From positions 53,645,591-53,709,590 of the forward strand of contig CM060947.1 of NCBI GenBank assembly GCA_030765055.1: DNA of 64,000 nucleotides. The letters are read 5' to 3'. Shown piece after piece: positions 45,872 to 58,085 of the stretch (positions are counted from its first letter, which is position 1; each line of letters starts with the position of its first letter). The notes under the pieces were generated by a model. That model saw only the letters and a list, made by a program, of their open reading frames with translations, was not told the DNA's origin and searched no databases. Made by a program: the position numbers and the translations under genes. This stretch comes from Mantis religiosa (lineage: Eukaryota > Arthropoda > Insecta > Mantodea > Mantidae).

Positions 45872-45920
<49 letters not shown>
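45872..45920 (+). repeat. (CA)n microsatellite abutting SINE-A
   Basis: About 24 CA units ending directly at the first base of the SINE head. Confidence 0.95.
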
Positions 45921-45921
<1 letters not shown>

Positions 45922-46135
45922 CCCGCCTCTGTGGCGTACATGCTAGCGTATCTGCCTCACGTTCAAGAGGTCCTGAGTTGAATCTGGGTTCAGGTGCTAA
46001 GTTTTTTCTAGAGTTTTCCCTTGTCCTGAAATGAATGTTGTGTAGATATAAGCTCTCTGCACCCTGGGCTCATTCAAGCATCATTTCACCTATTTGATTC
46101 ATCGTCCGATATGACTTAACGCTGGAGGATTTTAA
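45921..46135 (+). repeat. SINE-A, full length
   Basis: Head 'gcccgcctctgtggcgtac', B-box 'gagttgaatctggg' (decayed), body, and 'ttaacgctggagga' at the tail. Confidence 0.86.
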
Positions 46136-46515
46136 TTTTTAAAAATGTCGTGAGTAATAATTGCCAACGTCTTGAAAATAAAACATCTAACATTTTCTTT
46201 CGTGTAGAAAATATTAAATGTATAACATGTTCATTGTAGTTAATTTAAATTGTTCTAAATAAAGTTAAAAGGAATTCTGTTTCATACGTGTCCTTAAAGA
46301 ACTGGTAGTACTATTTCTTAATGAAATTAATTTTGGTACTAAAATAAACACGTACTAAAACAATGGACACCACTTTCTAGGGTGTATACAGAATTAGTTG
46401 CCCATTTATTTTACGCTTCTTGATATGAACTTTCACAAAAATGGAAAACTATATTTGACAGTAAGGGATAGAACAATTTTTACAGGAATATTGACTTTAT
46501 TCATTACTGAATGTG
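46136..46515. other. no recognisable gene
   Basis: AT-rich lead-in to the satellite array. Confidence 0.5.
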
Positions 46516-49500
46516 CGCTCTTTTCAAAGGGACTCCATGATCGTGATGAAGCGACTACATGGTATCTGTCTTTGCTCTATATACCGTTTACTAGAGGTCA
46601 CTAGTGGTGCTATACATTTTGTTACAGTCCAGTGAGGGGACACCATCATCGTGATGAAGGGTAGACACACAGATAAGATTTGATCTAAGTTAGAATTGTA
46701 TAGTACTGTACTGATACACGTTTCGTTACTCTCCAATGAAGGGATGCCTTTATCGTGATGAAGGACAGATACACAGATAAGCTCTGGTCTATCTTAGCAC
46801 TCTATACCATTCACTAGAGGCTACTAATGCTGCTATACATTTTGTTGGAGTCCAGTGAAGTAGGTGGACCATGATCGTGATGAAGGAGAGATACACAGAT
46901 AAGCTCTGGTCTATCTTAGCACTCTATACCATTTACTAGAGGCTACTAATGGGGCTATACATTTTGTTGGAGTCCAGTGAAGTAGGTGGACCATGATCGT
47001 GATGAAGGATAGATACACAGATACGCTCTGATCTATCATAGCACTGTATACCATTTACTAGAGGTTACTAACGGTGCTATACATGATGTTGCATCCCAGG
47101 GAAAAGGGTGGACCATGATCGTGATGAAGGATAGATACACAGATAAGCTGTGGTCTGTCTTAGCACTGCATACCATTCACTAGAGGTTACCTATGGTGCT
47201 ATACATTTTGTACAACTCAGTGAAGGAGGATCATGATCGTGATGAAGGATAAATACACAGATAAGCTCTGGTCTATCGTAGCACTGCATACCATGCACTA
47301 GAGGTTACCTATGGTGCTATACATTTGGTGCAACTCAGTGAAGGGGGATCATGATCGCGATGAAGGATAAATACACAGATAAGCTCTGGTCTATCGTAGC
47401 ACTGCATACCATGCACTAGAGGTTACCTATGGTGCTATATATTTTGTACAACTCAGTGACGGGGGATCATGATCGTGATGAAGGATAAATACACAGATAA
47501 GCTCTGGTCTATCGTAGCACTGCATACCATGCACTAGAGGTTACCTATGGTGCTATACATTTTGTACAACTCAGTGAAGGAGGATCATGATCGTGATGAA
47601 GGATAAATACACAGATAAGCTCTGGTCTATCGTAGCACTGCATACCATGCACTAGAGGTTACCTATGGTGCTATACATTTTGTACAACTCAGTGAAGGGG
47701 GATCATGATCGTGATGAAGGATAAATACACAGATAAGCTCTGGTCTATCGTAGCACTGCATACCATTCACTAGAGGTTACCTATGGTGCTATACATTTTG
47801 TACAACTCAGTGAAGGAGGATCATGATCGTGATGAAGGATAAATACACAGATAAGCTCTGGTCTATCGTAGCACTGCATACCATGCACTAGAGGTTACCT
47901 ATGGCGCTATACATTTTGTACAACTCAGTGAAGGGGGATCATGATCGTGATGAAGGATAAATACACAGATAAGCTCTGGTCTGTCTTAGCACTGCATACC
48001 ATGCACTAGAGGTTACCTATGGTGCTATACATTTTGTACAACTCAGTGAAGGGGGATCATGATCGTGATGAAGGATAAATACACAGATAAGCTCTGGTCT
48101 ATCGTAGCACTGCATACCATGCACTAGAGGTTACCTATGGTGCTATACATTTTGTACAACTCTGTGAAGGGGGATCATGATCGTGATGAAGGATAAATAC
48201 ACAGATAAGCTCTGGTCTATCGTAGCACTGCATACCATGCACTAGAGGTTACCTATGGTGCTATACATTTTGTACAACTCAGTGAAGGGGGATCATGATC
48301 GTGATGAAGGATAAATACACAGATAAGCTCTGGTCTATCGTAGCACTGCATACCATTCACTAGAGGTTACCTATGGTGCTATACATTTTGTACAACTCAG
48401 TGAAGGAGGATCATGATCGTGATGAAGGATAAATACACAGATAAGCTCTGGTCTATCGTAGCACTGCATACCATGCACTAGAGGTTACCTATGGCGCTAT
48501 ACATTTTGTACAACTCAGTGAAGGGGGATCATGATCGTGATGAAGGATAAATACACAGATAAGCTCTGGTCTGTCTTAGCACTGCATACCATGCACTAGA
48601 GGTTACCTATGGTGCTATACATTTTGTACAACTCAGTGAAGGGGGATCATGATCGTGATGAAGGATAAATACACAGATAAGCTCTGGTCTATCGTAGCAC
48701 TGCATACCATGCACTAGAGGTTACCTATGGTGCTATACATTTTGTACAACTCTGTGAAGGGGGATCATGATCGTGATGAAGGATAAATACACAGATAAGC
48801 TCTGGTCTATCGTAGCACTGCATACCATGCACTAGAGGTTACCTATGGTGCTATACATTTTGTACAACTCAGTGAAGGGGGATCATGATCGTGATGAAGG
48901 ATAAATACACAGATAAGCTCTGGTCTATCGTAGCACTGCATACCATGCACTAGAGGTTACCTATGGCGCTATACATTTTGTACAACTCAGTGAAGGAGGA
49001 CCATGATCGTGACGAAGGATAAATACACAGATAAGCTCTGGTCTATCGTAGCACTGCATACCATGCACTAGAGGTTACCTATGGCGCTATACATTTTGTA
49101 CAACTCAGTGAAGGAGGATCATGATCGTGATGAAGGATAAATACACAGATAAGCTCTGGTCTGTCTTAGCACTGCATACCATGCACTAGAGGTTACCTAT
49201 GGTGCTATACATTTTGTACAACTCAGTGAAGGGGGATCATGATCGTGATGAAGGATAAATACACAGATAAGCTCTGGTCTATCGTAGCACTGCATACCAT
49301 GCACTAGAGGTTACCTATGGTGCTATACATTTTGTACAACTCAGTGAAGGGGGATCATGATCGTGATGAAGGATAAATACACAGATAAGCTCTGGTCTAT
49401 CGTAGCACTGCATACCATGCACTAGAGGTTACCTATGGTGCTATACATTTTGTACAACTCAGTGAAGGGGGATCATGATCGTGATGAAGGATAAATACAC

Positions 49501-50722
49501 AGATAAGCTCTGGTCTATCGTAGCACTGCATACCATGCACTAGAGGTTACCTATGGTGCTATACATTTTGTACAACTCAGTGAAGGGGGATCATGATCGT
49601 GATGAAGGATAAATACACAGATAAGCTCTGGTCTATCGTAGCACTGCATACCATGCACTAGAGGTTACCTATGGTGCTATACATTTTGTACAACTCAGTG
49701 AAGGGGGATCATGATCGTGATGAAGGATAAATACACAGATAAGCTCTGGTCTATCGTAGCACTGCATACCATGCACTAGAGGTTACCTATGGTGCTATAC
49801 ATTTGGTACAACTCAGTGAAGGGGGATCATGATCGTGATGAAGGATAAATACACAGATAAGCTCTGGTCTATCGTAGCACTGCATACCATGCACTAGAGG
49901 TTACCTATGGTGCTATACATTTTGTACAACTCATGAAGGGGGATCATGATCGTGATGAAGGATAAATACACAGATAAGCTCTGGTCTATCGTAGCACTGC
50001 ATACCATGCACTAGAGGTTACCTATGGTGCTATACATTTTGTACAACTCAGTGAAGGGGGATCATGATCGTGATGAAGGATAAATACACAGATAAGCTCT
50101 GGTCTATCGTAGCACTGCATACCATGCACTAGAGATTACCTATGGTGCTATACATTTTGTACAACTCAGTGAAGGGGGATCATGATCGTGACGAAGGATA
50201 AATACACAGATAAGCTCTGGTCTATCGTAGCACTGCATACCATTCACTAGAGGTTACCTATGGCGCTATACATTTGGTGCAACTCAGTGAAGGAGGATCA
50301 TGATCGTGACGAAGGATAAATACACAGATAAGCTCTGGTCTATCGTAGCACTGCATACCATTCACTAGAGGTTACCTATGGTGCTATACATTTGGTGCAA
50401 CTCAGTGAAGGAGGATCATGATCGTGATGAAGGATAAATACACAGATAAGCTCTGGTCTATCGTAGCACTGCATACCATTCACTAGAGGTTACCTATGGC
50501 GCTATACATTTGGTGCAACTCAGTGAAGGAGGATCATGATCGTGATGAAGGATAAATACATAGATAAGCTCTGGTCTGTCTTAGCACTGCATACCATTCA
50601 CTAGAGGTTACCTATGGCGCTATACATTTGGTGCAACTCAGTGAAGGAGGATCATGATCGTGATGAAGGATAAATACATAGATAAGCTCTGGTCTGTCTT
50701 AGCACTGTATACCATTCACCGG
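46516..50722 (+). repeat. satellite array, ~36 monomers of 118 bp
   Basis: The anchor 'tcgtgatgaa' occurs at 46541, 46649, 46753, 46875, 46997, 47119 and 47237, then every 118 bp to 50658 (one monomer is a base short near 49934). The six leftmost monomers are 104-122 bp and the most diverged; the central ones are almost identical. Each carries the palindrome GATCATGATC, 'aaatacacagataagctctg' and 'gcactagaggttacctatgg'. A five-monomer higher-order unit of 590 bp is visible: 'ctgtcttagc' recurs at 47981, 48571 and 49161, and 'atggcgctat' at 47901, 48491 and 49081. Since 118 is not divisible by 3, no long open frame runs through. Confidence 0.97.
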
Positions 50723-51160
50723 AGGCTATTACTTGACAGAGCGTTGAGGCGTATCGACCATCTGCTGACCAGCGCTGTGATCGTCTCTTATCGGGTCTTA
50801 CCTGGTCGATCAGAAGAGCGAAATATTAGTAAGTTGATGTACAGTAAGTTATGAAACACAAATAGAGCGACTGGAAGCTGCGTGTGTCTATATGATATGA
50901 TTTCTCGTGCCTGCCGATGTATGACACATTGCTGTCCAGAAGACATGATTATATCTGAACAGACTATACATACACTAGACTCACCGTGCGACAAACTGAG
51001 GTAAATATCTGAGGTTGCGAAGTTTTCACGATACGCTTTCTCGCTTTGCCATGTAGTACCAATGGTGCTGTACATTTTTTTCAAACCAATGAAGGGGGAT
51101 CATGATTACAATGAAAGATGGACAGATCTATTATAGTACTGTGAAAATTATGATTAAAAC
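50723..51160. repeat. array edge with one isolated, diverged monomer
   Basis: Similarity stops at about 50722 ('cattcaccggaggctatt'). A lone relic at 51058-51150 has 'aatggtgctgtacat', 'gaagggggatcatgatta' and 'caatgaaagat', showing that the array once reached further. Confidence 0.6.
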
Positions 51161-53080
51161 AGCAGGCATTTAAGACATTAGTTATATACTTCTTTCTATT
51201 TTTTCTTTGTTCTTTTTCTGGTCTTATAAAGAGAGATTGGAATGCCAAAGCCATTAAATAGTACCCCACTATTAAAATATTTCACTATTACTTAAGGCTA
51301 AGGCATTCCATTTTACCCATTTTGCCTATAATAAAAGATGCATTAAAATTGTTCCATCAGCATATACCTGATGATCATGAAATGTATGGAATAATAAAAG
51401 CTTGTAAGAAAGAAGTGACTGGAGGTGGAACATGCGGTAGTTTTTAAAATTCTTCATCTGTTTGGAGATGGTGATTTTAAACATCAAATAATTCAAATTG
51501 GCTTCCTTGTTCTAAAACTTGTTTTGGTTCAGCTGTTCCAAAACATATTTTTTAGTAAACTTTTGGTGTCTAACTTTATTAGGAAGTTGGTGAAGTTAAC
51601 AAAACTGTATAAACACATTAATTCACACGCAAATTGCAACCTCTGTTACCACTTGGCCGTAAACATGTTGTATTTAGCAACTATCGGAGAGAAAGCTAAT
51701 TAAGAGTGAGGATAAACTCAGACAATTTGACAAGATGAGACACGCCATTCCTTCTTCGAGCGGTGACTGTACCAGTTGATCACCGAATGAAATAGCACGA
51801 AATATGGATCCCCGGGGGCTCAAGTTTAATAGCCTCGAAATCCCCGAGCAGTCGGCAGCCAAATATTACCTTCCCCCTTTCAACTCATCATCTGCCCCCG
51901 GTCCGGGCTCTAAAACTCCCATAAAGTGGGGCTCCCGCACGTAAAGAACACAAAACAGAATAGATAACACAATCTTGTCTTTATTCTTCGCACTCGTCTG
52001 TCAGGGATGCCACAAAATAACTGTCTCATTCGGTTACCATGGAAACTCATTCTCTTTTGCTGCCAAATACTTGACCTGCAATAATCCCTCAACTTTGCAC
52101 TTCATTGTTTGGTGTTTAAAAACTTTGTTTTTAATTTCTCTTGCACCTAGGTATATTAAGTGGAGGCAGTATTTCTTTTCCATAAATATTAAAATATACA
52201 TGTTACTCCTTATACAAAAGCCTTAAGATATGGTTAACATTAGGCTTCTTTGAGCATAGTTTGAGAAAATATAAGCATCTTGCATTGTTTACCCATTTAT
52301 CAAGTTAATCAGGTTATTTATTCTTCCTCGTGTTAATTGAAATAAACATCTGATAAAATGGTTTTATTTAATATGCAATTCCTAATAGGTACCATGGTAA
52401 TAGGCTTAAGAGATAAACCTTTTAAGCCCTGATCCTTATGTAATGATTTTAAAATTCATTTTTCGACAAATATCTTTAAAAGGGTTAAATTCACAAATTA
52501 CTTATTGTTATAAAGTGTTCGTTTTAACTATATGTAATTTTTATGCAGTAAGTTTTGTCTATTTCTTACGATATGCAAGTTATGCAAAAGTTATACAGAT
52601 TCAAGTAAAGTTGAGGAGTTTTCCCAGAAAATATAAAAGTTATATCTCATTTGTGGTGATATTCCTTAAGCATATGATACTTTAATCAAAGAGTCTTAGT
52701 TATTGTTTTGATAAAATCAACAATTTAGAACAATGATTTTACATAAACGTAGTATGGGTGGAGGAATTTCTTGAAACTCCTTGTGTTGCTTACTCTAATA
52801 CCAAATTTGTCAGTTAACCCATTATTCATTTTGAAATTAAACTGTCATTCACCCACATATACGCACCTTTTTATAAAAATACTTTGACTAAAACAACATG
52901 AAGTTCACAAAAGTTCAAAGTCGTTTGAATAGTTAGCCGAATGTTAACTTAAAATCACATTTTCATAAATACACAAAGAAAGCTCGTAGGTCCAATGTCC
53001 GTTATGTCCCTGTGCATGCCATAACCTTGCGCTGCTTCTAATTTCACCGACGCGCACAGAACGTTTCCTTTTTTCACTGT
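51161..53080. other. no recognisable gene; contains a perfect X-box
   Basis: Mostly AT-rich. 51760-51930 is GC-richer and unassigned. GTTACCATGGAAAC at 52033-52046 fits the RFX X-box consensus fully, but no gene is visible beside it. Confidence 0.4.
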
Positions 53081-53141
53081 TCTGCTTGCCGACTCCACAC
53101 AAAAATTCCAATGTTCACTGTTCAACTTACAACTAGCAACT

Positions 53142-53221
53142 ACTCACCTGCACTACACTACACTGAATTGAACTGAACCGAACTGAACAGTCTTGTACTA
53201 GGTTTCGCACTGTCATTTATA
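53142..53221 (-). promoter_or_regulatory. possible core promoter with first-exon donor
   Basis: On the minus strand: TATAAAT (53221-53215), TCAGT initiator-like motifs from 53186 downwards, then GTGCAG|GTGAGT at 53153-53142, a good splice donor. The TATA-to-initiator spacing (~37 bp) is a little too long. It could equally be part of an unrecognised LTR. Confidence 0.22.
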
Positions 53222-53374
53222 CTCTGACGATCGCGCAATAAATTTTCCAAAAGCAGAATGCTCTCTATTTCCGAAGTTGGAAAAGTTATAACAAATTTTT
53301 TATATACATATTAATAATTAAAATATTTATTAATAGGAGCAGTGTAATTTTGTTCTACGACAGTATCCTTATAT

Positions 53375-53633
53375 GCCCGCCTCGGTAGTGTAGATGGTAG
53401 CATGTCTGCCTCAAGTTCAAGAGGTCCCGAGTTTGAATCTCGGTCAGGGTGAGTTTCCTGGGTAAGGCCCTTTCCTGGGTTTTCCCTTATCCTAAAATGA
53501 TGAATGTCGGGTAACTCTAAGCTCTATGGACCCTGGGCCCATTTGACCATCATTTCACCCATTCCATTCATCGTTCGATATGACTTTAAAAAGTTAAAGG
53601 ACGTAAATTACAACAACAACAACAACAACAAAA
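53375..53633 (+). repeat. SINE-A, full length with target duplication (reference copy)
   Basis: Flanked by 'agtatccttatat' (53362-53374) and 'agtgtccttatat' (53634-53646), a 13-bp target duplication with one change. Structure: tRNA-like head 'gcccgcctcggtagtgtaga' with an A-box; B-box 'gagtttgaatctcgg'; 'gtcagggtgag'; an unrelated body with 'ggttttcccttatcct' and 'ctctaagctctatggaccct'; the conserved 3' block 'cattcatcgttcgatatgac' and 'ggacgtaaattac'; then an (AAC)n tail. Pol III promoter boxes plus an AAC tail indicate a LINE-mobilised tRNA SINE. About 21 copies or fragments lie in this window. Confidence 0.95.
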
Positions 53634-55094
53634 AGTGTCCTTATATCCACTGCTTTCACTGCTTTCACTGTTTCCCAAATTTGTCTTAGGTTTTTGCTCC
53701 TATATCAGAAAGAGTAGAAACAGTATAAGTCTAATCCTGGCAGAGAATGTACTGTCAAGCAGATATGCCACAGTTTCTTCATCATCTTAGGCTTCATCGT
53801 TGTAGAGTCTTTACGTGTATGTTGCCTGAAGTGAGCATGATACTGACGAAAACAACAATAAGCATGAATTTATAAGCAACACAAATGTCTTGAATAAGAT
53901 TTCACTTTTTAAATACACAATAAACAAGCTGTACTATTTACAGCTTGAACTGAACGCAGAAGCTAACGTTCTTCGATTATAAACAGCTGAAAAACGTAGC
54001 CGAGAGTGGGTCAAACATTCACTCAAGCGCGCAGCTGAAAAATCCAACCTCACTGCAGTTTAAGCGAGCCGAGCATAAACCGTTCATTGGCCTCCTATGT
54101 AGAGAATGCATGGTGAAATCCCTTTATGTTCGAATTTACGGAAGATTTAGTACTGTATCTTACATTTACATCCCAAAAACCTATAAAATTTTCGTAATCC
54201 ATCTAATCTTCGGTTATTATTAGCCGATATTTTTGTAATCCGAACGCGCCCATTTGCGACAAAATGTTAAAGCGTTTCACACAGTATATTGATTGCATTA
54301 AGGCACCCCATAGAGCGGGAATTAAGCCCAAAGGGCAAGAGTTGTACCAGAGTGTTGGGGTTAAATTTTGTCAGAAATGCCATTAAGGGTTGCATTTGGA
54401 TAGCCTTTATTTTTATGTTAGGGATGAGGGTGGAATAATTCCGGGTGTTGCGCGTGATTGTGGAGTGGGGAGATGAGCTGTTGCTGTACTGCAGGGAGGA
54501 GAAAAAAAAATAATAATAAGTTAGGGGTTGCGAAGAGCTAGGATTGGGTAGGGGGAAATAAAATGAAACCACCCCCAGGTTTGTCATGGCAGTACCTCCT
54601 GCTGTGGTTAAAATGTGCTGAGGGGAAATTGTGTGTCTGTGCGGTAATTCTATCTGCCGTCAGCTACACGCCTTGCAGTGCACCTCAGGCATTGTCTTGT
54701 GTCGCTATCCGACGGTCGCCGCTTCGGTTCGTAGAGAGGTCACTTTGATTTACGTGACAACTTAATGGCGGACGAACAGATAAACTTAATTGAAAGGATA
54801 AAGAGCAAAGCATGGGACAGATACCAAAGGAAAATCGTTATAGGTGATACCTACCCTACTGGGCTAAAACGCCAATGGGGTGTACAAGAGAGCAGTCTGA
54901 ATTTTGGAGCATACGTTCAAGTCAATATATATTGAACGTCTTTCTGACTGACTAAAATGCTCCAATATATTTTTATTTTATCCAATGTGTGTAGTAAGAA
55001 GACGTAGTCATTTATTCGACCCAAACATTCCATATCAAATATTTAGCAAAAATATAAATTCTGAATATAAAACTAAATTCAAAAGATAACCTTT
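53634..55094. other. no firm gene; short ORF and hairpin
   Basis: A 56-codon ORF at 54765-54935 (+) begins ATGGCGGACGAACAG after a GC-richer stretch (MADEQINLIERI, KAWDRYQRKIVIGD). It could be a small exon but has no recognised family. Its end runs into a two-step inverted repeat at 54904-54965 (ttggagcat/atgctccaa and acgttcaa/ttgaacgt). Confidence 0.3.
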
Positions 55095-55266
55095 AGAAAA
55101 AGCTCAAGTGAGCCCAGGGTCCAAAGAGCTTAGAGTTACATGACATCCATCTTTCAGGATACGGGAAAACCCAAGAAAAAGTCTTATTCAGGTGGCCCAC
55201 CTGACTGAGAATCGAACTCAGGGACTGAACGTTAGGCAGACATTTTACATATACGCCACCGAGGCG
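55095..55266 (-). repeat. SINE-A, 3'-truncated, head next to (TG)n
   Basis: 'caagtgagcccagggtccaa', 'cctgactgagaatcgaactc', head ending 'gccaccgaggcg'. The far 3' part is missing. Confidence 0.85.
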
Positions 55267-55269
55267 TAG

Positions 55270-55271
<2 letters not shown>

Positions 55272-55355
<84 letters not shown>
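55272..55355 (+). repeat. (TG)n microsatellite
   Basis: 42 TG units, 5 bp from the 5' end of the inverted SINE-A. Confidence 0.97.
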
Positions 55356-55358
<3 letters not shown>

Positions 55359-56289
55359 TGCAGCACAACTTCAAAATAAATAGTCGGTTAAATACCCCTT
55401 TTATCTACCTTTATCATGCAAAATTTGGAAAAAATTTTATTTTCTCAAAATTGCTCATAATATACTCCAGATCTTCTCGGGAAGCAAGCTAGGTGAAAAG
55501 ACGATTATAAATTGAGTTTCAGGAGCGTACATCTCTCCCATTATCAGGGAAGATAATGGGCAAAGTTATAAAGAAAGTTTAAGAAATGTTATAACCACAA
55601 AATGTATAACTGGATACAACACAAATATCTGCAAAGACAAAACACTACCAATACTCGCACCATTGAACAAAAGACTGTTTTCAGTAAATTAAATGGTAGG
55701 TTAAAAGATGGCGTGAGTATAGAAAATTAATTAGGTCAAAGAAACGTAACTTGATGATCAAGCTGTGTAGATCTGTGCTTTTTAAGCCGACCATTTTTTT
55801 TCTTCCCAGAAGATCCTGACATATTCGTCGCCGGGAAAGCTTCAGGCCATATTTCGCTAAAAATATTTGGATAAAATTCCAAAGTTTAAAATATCGTAAA
55901 AAAAATATAGGTATATATTGGATTTTCTGAGAACTTCCTCTGAAGTTATAAAGATATTCAATTTGTGACAAATGTTTGTTCTTTTGTTAATTCACTGCTT
56001 CGTAGGTATTTGTTGTGGGTTTGAATTTTGCAATATTTATTATTTTCTCAAACAAGAAACAGTTATTCTTTTGTTTATTTTTGTTTATACAAATAGTATA
56101 GAATTTTATAGCCATCACATAGCACGCAACTTTTAAAAGATTTTCCTATCTTTTAGAAATATTATTCAATTATTCCGTTCCCCTTGTACGTACAAGGAAA
56201 TGCATAAATAAATCACTTTTACAAACGGCTGAGTTAATTAACATGAAGTACATAGATAATTAAGGATTTACAAGTAAGTGTAGTATGCA
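55356..56289. other. AT-rich, no recognisable gene
   Basis: 55915-55950 weakly resembles the dispersed AT-rich repeat ('ggattttctgagaacttcct'). Confidence 0.45.
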
Positions 56290-56655
56290 AATGGATTGGA
56301 CAACGCTACGGAGGGGATTTGGTACGGAGGTCCAAGCTTGGTCTATTTTATCACCTTGAGGGAAGCATGAGGCGAGAGGAGGCAGGAGGTGACCGTGTTA
56401 AGGAGTCATGGTAGTGTAGAAGGCAGCGTGCCTAAACTTAAACAGTTGGAAACCCTCTGACAGGCTAGTTAAACCAACATAGCACACGGAAGTGGCCACT
56501 CTAGAACGAGTTCGGAGACCGGAGACCATCCTACGGAAAGAGGTCGTTTTACGAAGATCATATCATACTGCCATGCAACGCCGGCACTTACGCCCTGAAA
56601 GAGACCACCAGATAAGGCATTATAAAATGGTAATGGAGATGAAATTTGGAAGATA

Positions 56656-57931
56656 CAAGGGTGAGTCAAATGAAAACCTTAAAATTGTAATAACAAGTCG
56701 AAATTTCGCGCCGTTATCCTCTAAGTTGGTAAGCGTGCTACAACCAGCGTGCAGAATGGTCTATAGGTGGCAGCATAGTATAGATGCATACTTACTGTCG
56801 CAGTATCAATATAAAAATGGCCGCACCATTTGCGACTTACACCAGGGAGGAAGAGCGTTCTGTTATCCGGTTTTTGCGTAGTGAAGGTGTGAAACCTATT
56901 AAAATGATCGAGGAATGAAGGTTTAGTACGGTGATGCATGTTTGTCACAGCAGCAAGTCTACGAATAGAGTAGGAAGTTCACAAGTGGTGTGACTTCAGT
57001 GGAAGATGCTCCACGTGCAGGTCCGCAACAACGAGTTGTAACTCCACAGGACATTGCAGCAGTTGAAGCCACAGTGAAAGAAAACCACTAAGTGACACTG
57101 AATGATATTGCAGCATGTTTGCAGATTGATCATGAGTCAGCACACCACATTGTGCATGATGTGCCCCAGTTTCACAAAGTGCCCGTAAGATAGGTGCCAC
57201 GGCAGCTGACTCCTGAAATAAGAGAACGAGTTGATGCTTATGAAGAGCTTCTTCGGCACGTTGAACGGGAAGGTGATAGTTTCTTTGCAAGAGTTGTTAC
57301 TGGGGACAAAACCTGAGTTCACTTCCACCAACCGGAAACGAAGAGAGCGAGCAAAAATCAAATTATCACCAAAACCAAAGAAGTTTCGAACAGAACCATC
57401 AGCAGTGAAGGTTATAGTAACTCCCTTTCGAGACGAAAAAGGCGTCATTTTGGAGCATTACATGCCTATAGGGACCACTGTCACCAGTGCATCTTACACA
57501 GATCTTCTAAAACTGATCTGCGACCTGCAATCAAATCAAAGCGACGTGGATTGCTGTCAGCAGGTGTCCTTTTGCAACATGACAATGCAAGGCCTCACAC
57601 TGCCCGTACAACAGTTGCAACAATCACAGACCTGCATTTTAAGTGTCTTCTTCATCCAGCGTACTCACCAAACCTTTCTCCAAGTGATTTCCATATGTTT
57701 GGACCACTGAAAAACGCAATGGGCGATAAGAAGTTCCGTTTCGATGAAGAGGTTCGCCAGGCGGTGCATGAGTGGTTGCGCAGACTATCAAAAAGGCTTT
57801 TTTCTAAAGACATTTATGGACTTTGTAATCACTGGAGGACTTGCATTTAGCGTGGGGGAGAATATGTTGAAAAGTGATACAGCTTTGTACCACTTATACG
57901 CAATAAATAATATTTAAAAGTATATTTAAGG
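56656..57931 (+). mobile_element. mariner-like element inserted in SINE-B
   Basis: The left end after TA (56654-56655) is 'caagggtgagtcaaatgaaa'. The right end keeps only the inner part of the repeat ('tttaaggtt' at about 57926), then runs into SINE-B sequence, so the outer right terminus is lost or diverged. At about 1.28 kb it is near full length. Confidence 0.8.
56818..57850 (+). pseudogene. mariner transposase, multiply interrupted
   Basis: Starts MAAPFATYTREEERSVIRFL (N-terminal helix-turn-helix region), followed by relics LNDIAACLQIDHESAHHIVHD and PEIRERVDAYEELLRHVER. The first catalytic block is VTGDKT, where VTGDET is expected (Glu next to the Asp replaced by Lys), followed by a stop. 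Then VLLQHDNARPHTARTT (second Asp), HPAYSPNLSPSDFHMFGPLK (third Asp present) and VRQAVHEWLR. Stops also follow MIEE and KENH, and an early stop lies within the PVR relic. Catalytic Asps are kept but the reading frame is broken at least five times. Confidence 0.85.
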
Positions 57932-58085
57932 TTAACTTAGTATATTTAATTTAGCCAGTATTTTTCGAGCGACTCGGGAAAACCGCCGAAAAATCCCACA
58001 CGTCAGGTAGATCGGCCATGGGAATCTAACTTGAACCTCTCAAATGCAGGACACAAATGAAACCGCCTGACCATCCCCCTCGGCT

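Larger units (their letters stand above)
56290..58085 (-). repeat. SINE-B split by a mariner
   Basis: Tail and body at 56290-56653 ('ggaggggatttggtacggag', 'gagaccggagaccatcctac', 'ctgaaagagaccaccagata'). Head part at 57932-58085 ('cagtatttttcgagcgactc', 'gaaaccgcctgaccatcccc'). The order and orientation of the halves fit one interrupted copy. Confidence 0.8.

Noticed and set aside
46516..50722. CRISPR-like regular repeats
   Set aside because: The whole 118-bp period is conserved, with no unique spacers, and the context is eukaryotic. It is satellite DNA.
54904..54965. Two-step inverted repeat as a terminator or microRNA precursor
   Set aside because: The arms are short (8-9 bp) with unequal spacers. 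No transcript context supports either role.
55093..55492. Open frames with long Thr-His or Cys-Val runs
   Set aside because: They are translations of the (TG)n/(CA)n tract and the neighbouring SINE-A.
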